From contig NZ_JAFVMF010000001.1 in assembly GCF_017377715.1 (NCBI RefSeq), positions 186,001 through 250,000 of the forward strand: DNA of 64,000 nt, given 5' to 3'. This document shows, piece by piece, positions 35,729-43,982 of this stretch (positions are counted from its first letter, which is position 1; each line of letters starts with the position of its first letter). Below the pieces are notes generated by a model, which was given only the letters and a program-made list of their open reading frames with translations, ran no database searches and was not told the origin of the DNA. This stretch comes from Acetobacter sacchari (GTDB lineage Bacteria > Pseudomonadota > Alphaproteobacteria > Acetobacterales > Acetobacteraceae). The translations under genes were made by a program, and so were the position numbers.

Positions 35729-37246
35729 TCAGCGCGCCGCCAGTTTTACGGCGGCGTGCGCGGCGGAAGCTGTGGCGGGACCGCCGTCGGACGACAGCAT
35801 GTGCGTGATCGCCGGATCGAACAGCCGCGTGAACGAACCGGGGTGCACGCCCATCCACAGCGTGACGATCGCCAGCGGCGCCAGCACGGCGATTTCAGCA
35901 GCCGTCAGGTCGCGCAGCAGCCCGACCGCGCCGCGCACGTGCCCGAACAGCACCTCGCGATACAGGACCAGCATGTAAACCGCGCCCATGATCATCGTCG
36001 TTCCCGCCAGCAGCGCAAGCCACAGGGAGACATGCACGGCGCCCATCAGGATCAGCAATTCACCGACGAAAGAGCCGGTGCCCGGAAGACCGACATTCGC
36101 CATGGTGAACAGCATGGCGAGCGTCGCCAGCGCAGGCATCCGCATGGCCACACCGCCAAGAGCCGACATGTCGCGCGTCTCGGCGCGCCATGCGATGGCG
36201 GCGACGCAGAAGAACAGGGCCGCGATGACCACGCCGTGCGACAGCATCTGATAGATCGCGCCGTCCACGCCCTCCGGATTGAGGGTGAACAGACCGACCG
36301 CGATCATGCCCATGTGAGAGAAGGAGGAATACGCGATGACCCGCTTGGCGTCCTTCTGTGCGAAGGCGACGAAGGCTGCGTAGACGATAGCGATGACGCC
36401 CAGCGGCAGGATATACGGCGCGAAACGATGCACCGCATCGGGGAACATCAGGACGCCGAAGCGCAGCAGACCATAGGCGCCGGTCTTGGACAGCACGCCC
36501 GACAGCATGGCGGACGCAGCCGTCGGCGCCTCGGTATAGGCGTCGGGCAGCCAGGCGTGCAGCGGAAACAGCGGCAGCTTCACGCCGAAGGCGAGCACGA
36601 AGCCCATCAGCAGCCAGCACTGCATTTCCGGAGAGAAATGCGTCTGCGCCAGAAACGGAATGTCGGTGGTGCCGGCCGCGCTCCACATGGCGACCAGCGC
36701 CACCAGCATGAACAGCGAGCCGCCGAACGTGAACAGGAAGAACTGCAGCGAAGCCCAGATGCGCCTGGGTCCGCCCCAGACGCCGATCATCAGGCTGGCC
36801 GGGATCAGCGTCGCTTCGTAGAACACATAGAACAGCACCAGATCGAGCGCCGAAAACAGGCCCATCAACGCCGTCTCCAGCAGCAGCATCGCCGCCATGA
36901 AGTCGCAGGCGCGACCGCTGACCGAGCGCCACGCGGCGCCGATGGACAGCGGCGTGAGGAACGCCGTCAACAGAACGAAGACGAGGCTGATTCCGTCCAG
37001 TCCCGCGTGATAGGACACGCCGAAACTGGGCATCCACATCAGTTGCTGCTCGAACTGCGCACCTGCCTGCAGCGGATCGAACTCGCTCCAGATCACCACG
37101 CTCAGCGCCAGAACCAGCAGGCTGGTCCACAATGCGATCCACCGCGCGGCGCGGTCTGCGGCTTCCCCCGCGTTGCGCGTCAGGAGGATGGCGAGTGCGC
37201 CAGCCAGAGGGAGGTAGGTGACAAGAGAGAGAAGGCTCGGATGCAC
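35729..37246 (-). CDS. nuoM: NADH-quinone oxidoreductase chain M-like protein, not next to other nuo genes
   Basis: Antiporter-like membrane subunit of complex I, 505 residues with about fourteen helices. Proton-channel residues are kept: Glu in YVFYEATLIPASL and Lys in FGVKLPLFPLHAWLPDAYTEAPTAASAMLSGVLSKTGAYGLLRF. The start is a GTG at 37246 (MHPSLLSLVTYLPL), which aligns with normal NuoM starts, but the ribosome site is weak. NuoL and NuoN genes are not next to it; a glutathione transferase gene lies upstream and a terminator downstream. It may be a second copy or a displaced single copy. A related antiporter subunit of another complex is less likely. Confidence 0.88.
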   Translation of the reverse strand: MHPSLLSLVTYLPLAGALAILLTRNAGEAADRAARWIALWTSLLVLALSVVIWSEFDPLQAGAQFEQQLMWMPSFGVSYHAGLDGISLVFVLLTAFLTPLSIGAAWRSVSGRACDFMAAMLLLETALMGLFSALDLVLFYVFYEATLIPASLMIGVWGGPRRIWASLQFFLFTFGGSLFMLVALVAMWSAAGTTDIPFLAQTHFSPEMQCWLLMGFVLAFGVKLPLFPLHAWLPDAYTEAPTAASAMLSGVLSKTGAYGLLRFGVLMFPDAVHRFAPYILPLGVIAIVYAAFVAFAQKDAKRVIAYSSFSHMGMIAVGLFTLNPEGVDGAIYQMLSHGVVIAALFFCVAAIAWRAETRDMSALGGVAMRMPALATLAMLFTMANVGLPGTGSFVGELLILMGAVHVSLWLALLAGTTMIMGAVYMLVLYREVLFGHVRGAVGLLRDLTAAEIAVLAPLAIVTLWMGVHPGSFTRLFDPAITHMLSSDGGPATASAAHAAVKLAAR

Positions 37247-37426
37247 GGCGCGCTCACAGTCCGGTACTAGTTGGCGGGAACCTTAGCGCCCGTTATCCCC
37301 CCCGACCACCCGTCAGTCGGTAACGTTGCGCCGAGCAGCCATTTCAATCACGCGTATGTGGTCGGTTTCGTATCGTATGATCCGGCATGAGAACGACGAC
37401 AGGGCAAGGCGCTGAACCGAAGGCTC

Positions 37427-38071
37427 CTACCCGACGGCTCTGAGCTCATCGTAAGAGACCATGACGTGTTCCCGGAACGCGGGCCGGGCGACGAGCGCAT
37501 CGTAATAACGGCGCAGAGCGGGTCGCTCGGCGCGGGAAATAGCGATGTCGTAGTAGCGGAACAACGTGTGGCCGAACTGGATGTCGGCGAGCGTGAAGTC
37601 GTCGCCCGCCAGATAGGCGTGGCGCGACAAGCGTGCGTCAGCGATTGACAGAAAACGATCCAGTATCGCAATGGCGCGTTCGATTGCGGCCGGATCCTGA
37701 TCCTTGGGCGCTGTTCTGACCACGGGCCAGAAAATCGCCGACGTGAAATTCAGCGCGACGTTGATCTTCGCCCATTCCGCCCATTTGTCGACTTGCGCCC
37801 GCGCGGCGACGTCGGTCGGCCAGAACGGCGCAGCGCTATAACGTGACGCCAGGTAGCGCAGAATGGCGCCGGTCTCCCAAAGCGGTTCGTCGTCGCCGTC
37901 ACGCAACACGGGTATCGTTCCGTTGGGGTTCATCGCCAGAAACTCGGGCGCGTCGAGGCCACCGTATCGATGTCCCGCGTCGTGACGCACATGGGGCAGC
38001 CCGAGTTCGCCTACGCACCACATCACCGCCTGCACGTTGGAGGAATTGCTCCTTCCCCAGATGGTCAGCAT
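37427..38071 (-). CDS. Glutathione S-transferase family protein
   Basis: 214-residue cytosolic GST-like protein. The N-terminal thioredoxin-fold domain covers about 1-80 (MLTIWGRSNSSNVQAVMW, with Ser in the usual catalytic position and cis-Pro in GTIPVL followed by ETGAILRYLASRY), and the helical domain about 90-210 carries the N-capping motif FTLADI. It conjugates or reduces electrophiles with glutathione, the exact substrate being unknown. It is monocistronic, with nuoM 180 bases downstream on the same strand. Confidence 0.88.
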   Translation of the reverse strand: MLTIWGRSNSSNVQAVMWCVGELGLPHVRHDAGHRYGGLDAPEFLAMNPNGTIPVLRDGDDEPLWETGAILRYLASRYSAAPFWPTDVAARAQVDKWAEWAKINVALNFTSAIFWPVVRTAPKDQDPAAIERAIAILDRFLSIADARLSRHAYLAGDDFTLADIQFGHTLFRYYDIAISRAERPALRRYYDALVARPAFREHVMVSYDELRAVG

Positions 38072-38381
38072 CGTGTTTCGTCCTCGTGTTCAGTCCGCGA
38101 CGTTACCCGCAGCGCGGGTCAGGGAAAACAATGAAGGCGTTTGTAAGCATCAAGCTCCGCGCTTTCTGCCGTGCGCGGCTTATCGGTCGGGGAGGGCGCT
38201 GCCTCTCGTGGCCCGTGTGTGGAGTGATTATGCCCGCGGGGAGTGTTCAGTCGCCATGGAAGCACGTGGTTTCGACACGACATGCATGACAGAAGGCGGC
38301 TGGACGTAAAAAAGCCGCCGCGTGTTGTCACGCGACGGCTTTCTCAGAAACGGCCGAGGTTTGCTCAACCTGTATAGTGGA
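38072..38381. other. Intergenic region with the mla terminator
   Basis: A 310-base gap between the divergently read edges of the GST gene and mlaC. It contains the strong terminator at 38308-38343. Apart from that, no gene, repeat or RNA was found; short open frames are shadows of the GST start region. Confidence 0.6.
38308..38343 (-). terminator. Factor-independent terminator of the mlaA-mlaC operon
   Basis: On the minus strand AGCCGTCGCGTG-ACAA-CACGCGGCGGCT forms a 12-base stem with one G-U pair and a 4-base loop, followed by TTTTTT. It lies about 38 bases after the mlaC stop. Confidence 0.88.
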
Positions 38382-39008
38382 TCAGTGGCTCGCCACGGTG
38401 TTGTGCTTGTCGATCTGACGCTGCAGGGCGTTGAGCAGCGCTTCGACAGTGCCGCCGGAGCGGGAGATGTAGGAGGCGTAGTCCTGACGCTGCGTCAGAC
38501 GCAGGCTGGCGCCTTCGCCGACCACGTCCACAACCTTCGGTGCGCCGGAGGCCGAGCTGACGACCCACTGCATGTTCGCGTCAGGCTGTCCTGGCCGCAT
38601 CAGGATGGCGTCGACCGCCTTGTCTTCGCCGACGGGGGAGGTGGCGCCGATGGTGAAGCTGACGCCGCGATAATCGCCCAGCTTGTCGGTGATGGCGTTG
38701 ACCAGGACCTGATGAAACAGCCCGAGATAGCGCGTCTTCTGCGCGTCGGTGGCCACATTCCAGTAACGACCGAGGCAGAAGCGGGCGATCGCATCCACGT
38801 CGACGTCCTGCTGCAGCAACGGCAGGACTTTCTGCTTCTTCTCTGCGGGCGACAGATTGCTGTTGACGATGGCGACAAGCTGGGAGCCGAGCTGACGCAC
38901 GAAATCCGCAGGTTTTTCGGCGGCTGCGGCGGGTCGGGAAAGCGTAACGCCGAGCGCAAGCGCTGCAAGAGCGCCAAACAGACGCCGACGGCCGAGGCTG
39001 ATGATCAT
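38382..39008 (-). CDS. mlaC: Periplasmic phospholipid-binding protein MlaC
   Basis: Shuttles phospholipid between MlaA in the outer membrane and the MlaFEDB ABC transporter in the inner membrane. It is 208 residues with a signal peptide to about residue 30 (GRRRLFGALAALALGVTLSRPAAA-AE). The mature part shows the tol_Ttg2 family pattern DVDAIARFCLGRYW near residue 78 and SGAPKVVDVVGEGASLRLTQRQDYASYI near the end. The ATG at 39008 is preferred to one 14 codons upstream, because it starts the signal peptide. It lies 29 bases after mlaA. The mlaFED genes are not in this window. Confidence 0.93.
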   Translation of the reverse strand: MIISLGRRRLFGALAALALGVTLSRPAAAAEKPADFVRQLGSQLVAIVNSNLSPAEKKQKVLPLLQQDVDVDAIARFCLGRYWNVATDAQKTRYLGLFHQVLVNAITDKLGDYRGVSFTIGATSPVGEDKAVDAILMRPGQPDANMQWVVSSASGAPKVVDVVGEGASLRLTQRQDYASYISRSGGTVEALLNALQRQIDKHNTVASH

Positions 39009-39037
39009 TCTGGTCTGCCCTTTTTTATTGCATCGGT

Positions 39038-39895
39038 TCAGTTGTACCAATCAGGCACAGTCGCCCGATGATCGTTCTTGATCGAGTCCGCCAACGCCTT
39101 CCGCTGCTGCTGGTAAGCGCTTCGGATCGTGGCGTAGGGGTCAAGCGCATCTTTCTCCAGATTGTCCAGATCGTCGATACGATCTGCGCGGGAGTTGATG
39201 GTGTTGACGATGTTGTAAGCCCAGTTGAAGGTCAGCAGGCCATACCCGCGCGGAACGTAGTTCAGCGGCATCAGGCCCGTATCGATACCATAGCCGATGC
39301 CGTCGCGCACGGAGGACGGGCCCATCATGGGCAGGAACAGATAGGGGCCGGAAGGCACGCCCCACGTCGCAAGCGTCAGGCCGGCGTCATTATCATGATG
39401 CGGGTAACCCGCGTATTTCGCCACGTCGATCAACCCGCCGACGCCTGCCGTCATGTTGATGCACCAGCGCACGAACGCGTCGCCCGCACGGCGAGGTTTG
39501 CCCGCGCCGACGTCGTTAAAGAACACGATCGGCTCGTTCATCGTCTGCGCCATATTGGCCAGCGACGAGCGCACGGGACGGGGAACGGCCCAGACATAAG
39601 CCTTGGCGACCGGCTTGAGCGTGTATTTGTCGACGGTCATCGACAGGTTGTACATCTTGCGGTTCATCGGTTCGAACTTGTCGTTCGCCTCGTTGTATTC
39701 CGCGAGCGCTTCCGGGTCTTTCGGCTTGGGCGTGGTCAGAGACCCACATCCGGCGAGGGTCAGCGTGGCGATGAGCAGCGAGCCGATTCGTCCTGTCGGA
39801 CCCGTGCGCCGGCTCGTGTGTTCGGGGCCATCGCTCAGAAGCCGGCGCGTCCGCGAGTGAAGGATCCGCTGCTGATCGCCTGTTTCTGAACTCAT
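39038..39895 (-). CDS. mlaA: Outer-membrane lipoprotein MlaA (VacJ)
   Basis: Removes mislocalised phospholipid from the outer leaflet of the outer membrane. It is 285 residues, with lipobox LTLAGC (Cys50), then the MlaA family marks NDKFEPMNRKMYNLSMTVDKYTLKPVAKAY, FFNDVGAGKPRRAGDAFVRWCINM and the GVPSGPYLFLPMMGPSSVRDGIG segment. The N-terminus is long: 31 or more polar residues precede the hydrophobic core at this ATG (39895, after GGGGAAG), and no nearer Met exists in frame; a non-ATG start closer to the lipobox is possible. It is first in an operon with mlaC. Confidence 0.92.
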   Translation of the reverse strand: MSSETGDQQRILHSRTRRLLSDGPEHTSRRTGPTGRIGSLLIATLTLAGCGSLTTPKPKDPEALAEYNEANDKFEPMNRKMYNLSMTVDKYTLKPVAKAYVWAVPRPVRSSLANMAQTMNEPIVFFNDVGAGKPRRAGDAFVRWCINMTAGVGGLIDVAKYAGYPHHDNDAGLTLATWGVPSGPYLFLPMMGPSSVRDGIGYGIDTGLMPLNYVPRGYGLLTFNWAYNIVNTINSRADRIDDLDNLEKDALDPYATIRSAYQQQRKALADSIKNDHRATVPDWYN

Positions 39896-40087
39896 ACCTA
39901 AGACTTCCCCAATGCTGCCCGCGTCTCCCTGCACAGCCGAAGGGGCAGGGCAGGAAAGCGCCGTTACAACGCGTCAAGACCTCCGGACGTCGCCACTCTC
40001 TAGCATGTCGCGTCGGTGATGCAATCTTGCGGCCCCGTGACGACCCGTCTGCTCAATGCGCGGTTCAGGCATAACGCGGAATTTGCC

Positions 40088-40915
40088 CTACAGGCCGCGT
40101 TCACGTTTCACCACGTCCCACGCAGCGTTGATCCGCGCGATCGTCGCCGCCGCGACTTCCATTTCCTTGGGAGAAGCGTTGCGCGCCGAAAGAACGTCCG
40201 GGTGATGGGTGCGAACGAGCTGACGCCACGTCGTACGAACTTCGTCGTCCGAAGCTTCAACGGATACGCCGAGAATCGTATAGGCGTCGTCCTCGCCCAA
40301 CGCGGGACGTGAGCGCCCGTTCTCCGCCCGGTCCCACGCGCCGCGACCGAGGCCAAACGCCTGATGCGTTCGGGTCAGAAAGCGCAGTTCCGCCGGGTGC
40401 AGAGACTCTCCCTTGCGAGCGTCGGCGCGCGCGATCGTGAAGAGCGCCGCCAGAAGATCCTCAAGCTGCGCCTTGTCGTCGCGAAAGGCGTGCCCCAGTT
40501 CGCGGGCGAAATATTCGTAGTCGTCCGTCCTTTGTCGCGCCATGTCGAACAGGCGACCAATTTCCGTCATGCTCTCGGGCGGAGCGCGGAAACGGCTCTT
40601 GAAGGCGTCGATCTCCGCCCGGTTAACGGGGGCGTCGCACTTGGCGACCTTGGCGGACAGGATCACCGTACACAGGGCGTAGAGCTGATCCTTGCGCCCC
40701 GCCACCGATGCGACTTTCGCCGCCACAAACGTCGCCGCCCCGTTGGGGTCCGGGGCTATGCGGGCGCCCCAATTGTCGCTCCACCCTGTTCCGGGACCCT
40801 CGAGGATCGCGCCGTTGTCGGCCGCATGCCCCAGCGCCGCGCCAACGACGGCGCCCATCGGACCGCCGACCGCGAACCCGGCCACTCCACCAAACAGTTT
40901 GCCCCATATCGCCAT
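40088..40915 (-). CDS. djlA: DjlA-like TerB/J-domain co-chaperone
   Basis: 275-residue protein with three parts: a Gly-rich N-terminal segment (FGGVAGFAVGGPMGAVVGAALGHAAD, about 8-33), a TerB-like helical domain (about 55-180) and a C-terminal J domain (about 208-275) with the HPD motif in RTHHPDVLSAR. This is the DjlA architecture; in E. coli the N-terminal segment is a membrane anchor. It stimulates DnaK ATPase activity. Here the N-terminal segment is short and Gly-rich, so membrane insertion is uncertain. It stands alone between mlaA and a small gene. Confidence 0.85.
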   Translation of the reverse strand: MAIWGKLFGGVAGFAVGGPMGAVVGAALGHAADNGAILEGPGTGWSDNWGARIAPDPNGAATFVAAKVASVAGRKDQLYALCTVILSAKVAKCDAPVNRAEIDAFKSRFRAPPESMTEIGRLFDMARQRTDDYEYFARELGHAFRDDKAQLEDLLAALFTIARADARKGESLHPAELRFLTRTHQAFGLGRGAWDRAENGRSRPALGEDDAYTILGVSVEASDDEVRTTWRQLVRTHHPDVLSARNASPKEMEVAAATIARINAAWDVVKRERGL

Positions 40916-40965
40916 GTGAAAAGCCTAGCACCGGAAAGCGACGCTCCCAAGGGGCCACGTCGGCG

Positions 40966-41145
40966 TCAGCTCGTCGTCAGGTCCGGCGCGCGGTCGAAGG
41001 CCGAATGCGCCAGAGCGATCAACTCGTTGGCGATGTTGGTCATTCCGGCCTCCCAGACCACGTCGGCCATTTGCAGCAACGAATGGGAGATGAGCAGGGG
41101 GCTGGTCTGCGGACAGTGCGGGAGACGAAGGACGTTGGCGGCCAT
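40966..41145 (-). CDS. Small conserved-looking hypothetical protein
   Basis: 59-residue protein starting MAANVLRLPHCPQTSP, with a predicted amphipathic helical middle (LLQMADVVWEAGMTNIANELIALAHSAF). The ATG at 41145 is supported by AGGAACTCC directly upstream. A longer open frame continues upstream to 41373 without a ribosome site. I do not recognise the family. It is a cytosolic, mostly helical small protein, with no signal peptide or membrane segment. An AT-rich block with two GGTTAA direct repeats lies about 80-100 bases upstream. Confidence 0.6.
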   Translation of the reverse strand: MAANVLRLPHCPQTSPLLISHSLLQMADVVWEAGMTNIANELIALAHSAFDRAPDLTTS

Positions 41146-41225
41146 GGAGTTCCTGCCTGGGCTTGGGGGCGGGGCGGCGTGTGCCCGCGATCCTTCCGAC
41201 GCTAGAGGGTTTGATGTTTCCGATA

Positions 41226-41244
41226 GGTTAATGGCTTTGGTTAA
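41226..41244 (-). promoter_or_regulatory. Direct GGTTAA repeats in an AT-rich upstream block
   Basis: GGTTAA occurs at 41226-41231 and again at 41239-41244, a 13-base spacing, inside an AT-rich block (about 41205-41295) that is out of character for the window. It lies upstream of the 59-residue gene. The spacing between TTAA cores is nine bases, not the seven of the CtrA consensus, so the regulator is unknown. Confidence 0.35.
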
Positions 41245-41344
41245 ACTTGCAGAAATTGTCATTTTGTTAGTCAGATTTCGTATCGCCAGCGGTGACGCCC
41301 CCGATTGGGGGCATGGGAAGATCAGGCCGCCCCAGACGTGTCGA

Positions 41345-41656
41345 TCACGCGTCAGCCAGATCCGGATCGCCATCCACCGCCGCGTCAGGAGCGCTGGCCG
41401 ATGGCGCTCCTACTGTAATCTGTCTCCAGATCGCTCCGCCTTCGCCGGATGCATGATGCAGCGCCGCCACCCGCAAGGCGGACGCCAAAGGTCGCTGTGG
41501 GTCGCGCGTGGCGTCGATCGCCTCCACCACCTGAGATATCCCGAGCTTATTCTCCATCGCGATGGCGTCGATCGCCCGCCAGAATTCGGGCTCCAGAGCC
41601 ACGCTGGTTCCATGTCCCGAAAGAACCAGACTCCGCTTTACAAGATGGCGGCTCAT
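41345..41656 (-). CDS. Ribbon-helix-helix domain protein
   Basis: 103-residue protein with an N-terminal ribbon-helix-helix DNA-binding-like domain of the RHH_4 type: [29 protein letters not shown], then the helix [12 protein letters not shown]. The C-terminal third is Ala/Pro/Asp-rich and probably disordered. Its ATG overlaps the queG stop (ATGA at 41653-41656) and GGAGGAACAGGT precedes it, so it is translationally coupled to the queuosine operon. RHH_4 proteins are common in alphaproteobacteria, usually as uncharacterised regulators. Confidence 0.85.
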   Translation of the reverse strand: MSRHLVKRSLVLSGHGTSVALEPEFWRAIDAIAMENKLGISQVVEAIDATRDPQRPLASALRVAALHHASGEGGAIWRQITVGAPSASAPDAAVDGDPDLADA

Positions 41657-42768
41657 ACCTGTTCCTCCAGCCGAACGCAGGCCCAGCGCGCGGCTTCGGC
41701 CACGACGGGATCTCCATCGTCGCATCCCATCTGCGCCACGGGCAGCAGCGAAGCTTCGGCCGAATTGCCGATTGCGATCATGACGTTGCGGACAAAGCGG
41801 TTTCGCCCGATTCGCTTGATAGGAGATCCTGAAAACAGCGCCCGAAACCCGGCGTCGTTCAGAGCGGCGAGTTCCGCGAGGCGCGGCGCGGTCAGATCTT
41901 CGCGGGCCTGAAGCTTCGCCTGACGAGACGCCGAGGCGAACCGGTTCCACGGACAGACGGCGAGGCAATCGTCGCAACCGTAAACCCGGTTGCCCATGGC
42001 CTCGCGAAATTCATGCGGTATCGGCCCCGGGTGTTCGATGGTGAGATAAGATACGCATCGCCGCGCATCCAGTTGATATGGCGCTGGAAACGCGTCTGTC
42101 GGGCAGGCTGTGAGGCACCGCGTGCAGCTGCCGCATCGTCCACCCGAAAGCGACGACGGCGGCAGGTCCAGCGTCGTGTAAATTTCGCCCAGCAGCAGCC
42201 AGCTTCCATGCGTGCGCGACACCAGATTGGTGTGCTTGCCCTGCCAGCCAAGTCCCGCCCGTTCCGCCAGAGGTTTTTCCGGCACGGGCGCCGTGTCGAC
42301 GAACACCTTGACCTCGGCGGGAAGGTCGCGCCTGCGCGCCTCGGCGACCAGAAACTGCGCCAGGTGCTTGAGAAGCCCCTTGATGATGTCGTGATAATCC
42401 CGGTTGCGGGCGTAAACGGAGATGTTGCCGCGATCAGGACGATCCAGTGTGGCGAGTGCGTCGCCATCCGGGCCGTAATTCAGGCCGAGCGCGACGACGC
42501 TTCGCGCCTCGGGCCATAATCCGTTCGGATGCGACCGCGCTTCCGTCCGTTCGGTCATCCACGTCATCGCGCCGTGACGTCCGGCCTCGAGGAAGGCGCG
42601 CAACCGCTCCCGCGCTTCGCCCCCCAGAGCTGTGTCGCATATGCCGAACGCGTCGAAACCCAGCGCGAAAGCCTTGTCGCGCAGACGGTCCGCCAAAGCG
42701 GCCGTGTGCGGATTGTTCCCTTTGGCGTCTCCGCTCAGGGAACCGGCGGGATCGAAGGCTGCGGCCAT
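41653..42768 (-). CDS. queG: Epoxyqueuosine reductase QueG
   Basis: Cobalamin- and Fe-S-dependent reductase that converts epoxyqueuosine to queuosine in tRNA anticodons. It is 371 residues, typical length. Two 4Fe-4S motifs are present: [12 protein letters not shown] and [10 protein letters not shown], followed by [17 protein letters not shown] and a HEAT-like C-terminus. The [26 protein letters not shown] block is highly typical. The start at 42768 (MAAAFDPAG) follows GGAGGACGA and overlaps the end of tgt by 34 bases. It is third in the operon queA-tgt-queG-RHH. Confidence 0.95.
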   Translation of the reverse strand: MAAAFDPAGSLSGDAKGNNPHTAALADRLRDKAFALGFDAFGICDTALGGEARERLRAFLEAGRHGAMTWMTERTEARSHPNGLWPEARSVVALGLNYGPDGDALATLDRPDRGNISVYARNRDYHDIIKGLLKHLAQFLVAEARRRDLPAEVKVFVDTAPVPEKPLAERAGLGWQGKHTNLVSRTHGSWLLLGEIYTTLDLPPSSLSGGRCGSCTRCLTACPTDAFPAPYQLDARRCVSYLTIEHPGPIPHEFREAMGNRVYGCDDCLAVCPWNRFASASRQAKLQAREDLTAPRLAELAALNDAGFRALFSGSPIKRIGRNRFVRNVMIAIGNSAEASLLPVAQMGCDDGDPVVAEAARWACVRLEEQV

Positions 42769-43895
42769 TCGTCCTCCGTCCAGTCGCCCTGCGCCCACGC
42801 CGCGCGCAGTGCCGCGCCGTGCGCTGCGAGGTCGCCCGCGACGATCGCGGCGCGCAGACCGCGCATCATGCGTTGGTAATAAGCAAGGTTGTGCCAGGTC
42901 AGCAGCATCGGCCCGAGAATCTCGTCGGCGCGGAACAGATGGTGCAGGTAGGCGCGGGAATGCCGCGAGCAGGCGAGGCAGTCGCAATCTGGCGAGATCG
43001 GCCGTGCGTCGGTGGCGAAGCGGGCGTTGCGCAGGTTCAGCGTGCCGCGTTCGGTGTAAGCGCGGGCCGTGCGGCCAGCGCGCGTCGGCATGACGCAGTC
43101 GAACATGTCCACGCCGCGCTCGACGCCGCCAAGAAGATCGTCTGGCGTGCCGACGCCCATCAGATAGCGTGGCTTGTCGCCCGGCAGCAGCGGCGTCGTG
43201 ACGTCCAGCGTCGCGAACATCAGTTCCTGTCCCTCGCCGACGGCCAGACCGCCGATCGCATACCCCTCGAATCCGATCTCGCACAGCGCCTTCGCACTCT
43301 CGGCGCGCAGCTCCGGCTCGACGCCGCCCTGCACGATGCCGAACTGCCCGTACCCCTCGCGTTGCACGAACGCCTCGCGCGACCGCGCCGCCCAACGCAT
43401 TGACAGCCGCATCGAGGCGGCGATGGCGGCGGCCTCGGCTGGCAGGGCGGGACATTCGTCGAAACACATGGTGATGGTCGCGTCGAGCGCATGCTGGATC
43501 GCCGTCGAGCGTTCCGGATCGAGGCGGTGCTTCGAGCCGTCGATATGCGACTGGAACGTCACCCCGTCTTGATCGAGCTTGCGCAGCGCGCCCAGCGACA
43601 TGACCTGAAACCCGCCCGAATCGGTCAGGATCGGACCCGGCCAGTCCATCATCCGGTGCAGTCCGCCCAGGGCGCGGACCCGCTCGGCGCCGGGTCGCAG
43701 CATCAGGTGATAGGTATTGCCCAGCACGATCCCCGCGCCCGTGGAGCGCACGGCGTCCATGGTCATTGCCTTCACCGTGCCGACCGTGCCGACGGGCATG
43801 AAGGTCGGCGTCGCCACCGGCCCATGAGCGGTTTCTAGAACGCCTGCGCGGGCGCGGCCGTCAACCGCCTCGCACCGCCAGTTGAAAGCGGTCAT
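42735..43895 (-). CDS. tgt: tRNA-guanine transglycosylase
   Basis: Exchanges guanine 34 for the queuine precursor preQ1 in tRNAs with GUN anticodons. It is 386 residues. Visible are the [13 protein letters not shown] active-site motif, [17 protein letters not shown] with the nucleophilic Asp, and the zinc ligands [16 protein letters not shown]. The ATG at 43895 follows GGGAGG. It lies 87 bases after queA on the same strand and its 3' end overlaps queG. Confidence 0.97.
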   Translation of the reverse strand: MTAFNWRCEAVDGRARAGVLETAHGPVATPTFMPVGTVGTVKAMTMDAVRSTGAGIVLGNTYHLMLRPGAERVRALGGLHRMMDWPGPILTDSGGFQVMSLGALRKLDQDGVTFQSHIDGSKHRLDPERSTAIQHALDATITMCFDECPALPAEAAAIAASMRLSMRWAARSREAFVQREGYGQFGIVQGGVEPELRAESAKALCEIGFEGYAIGGLAVGEGQELMFATLDVTTPLLPGDKPRYLMGVGTPDDLLGGVERGVDMFDCVMPTRAGRTARAYTERGTLNLRNARFATDARPISPDCDCLACSRHSRAYLHHLFRADEILGPMLLTWHNLAYYQRMMRGLRAAIVAGDLAAHGAALRAAWAQGDWTEDEWPQPSIPPVP

Positions 43896-43982
43896 ATGGG
43901 CCTCCCGGCAGAGCGCTCAAGACGAAGCGGGGCGGTCGTGCGGGTCGCAGGCAGGGGGCAGGCCTTGGTCATCGGTCGCCAA

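Noticed and set aside
35756..37270. Long plus-strand open frame (504 codons) opposite nuoM
   Set aside because: It is very rich in Arg, Gln, His and Asp, has no family features, and mirrors a highly conserved membrane protein on the other strand, so it is a GC-bias shadow.
41226..41244. CtrA site
   Set aside because: TTAA cores are nine bases apart, while the CtrA consensus needs seven; kept only as an unexplained repeat.
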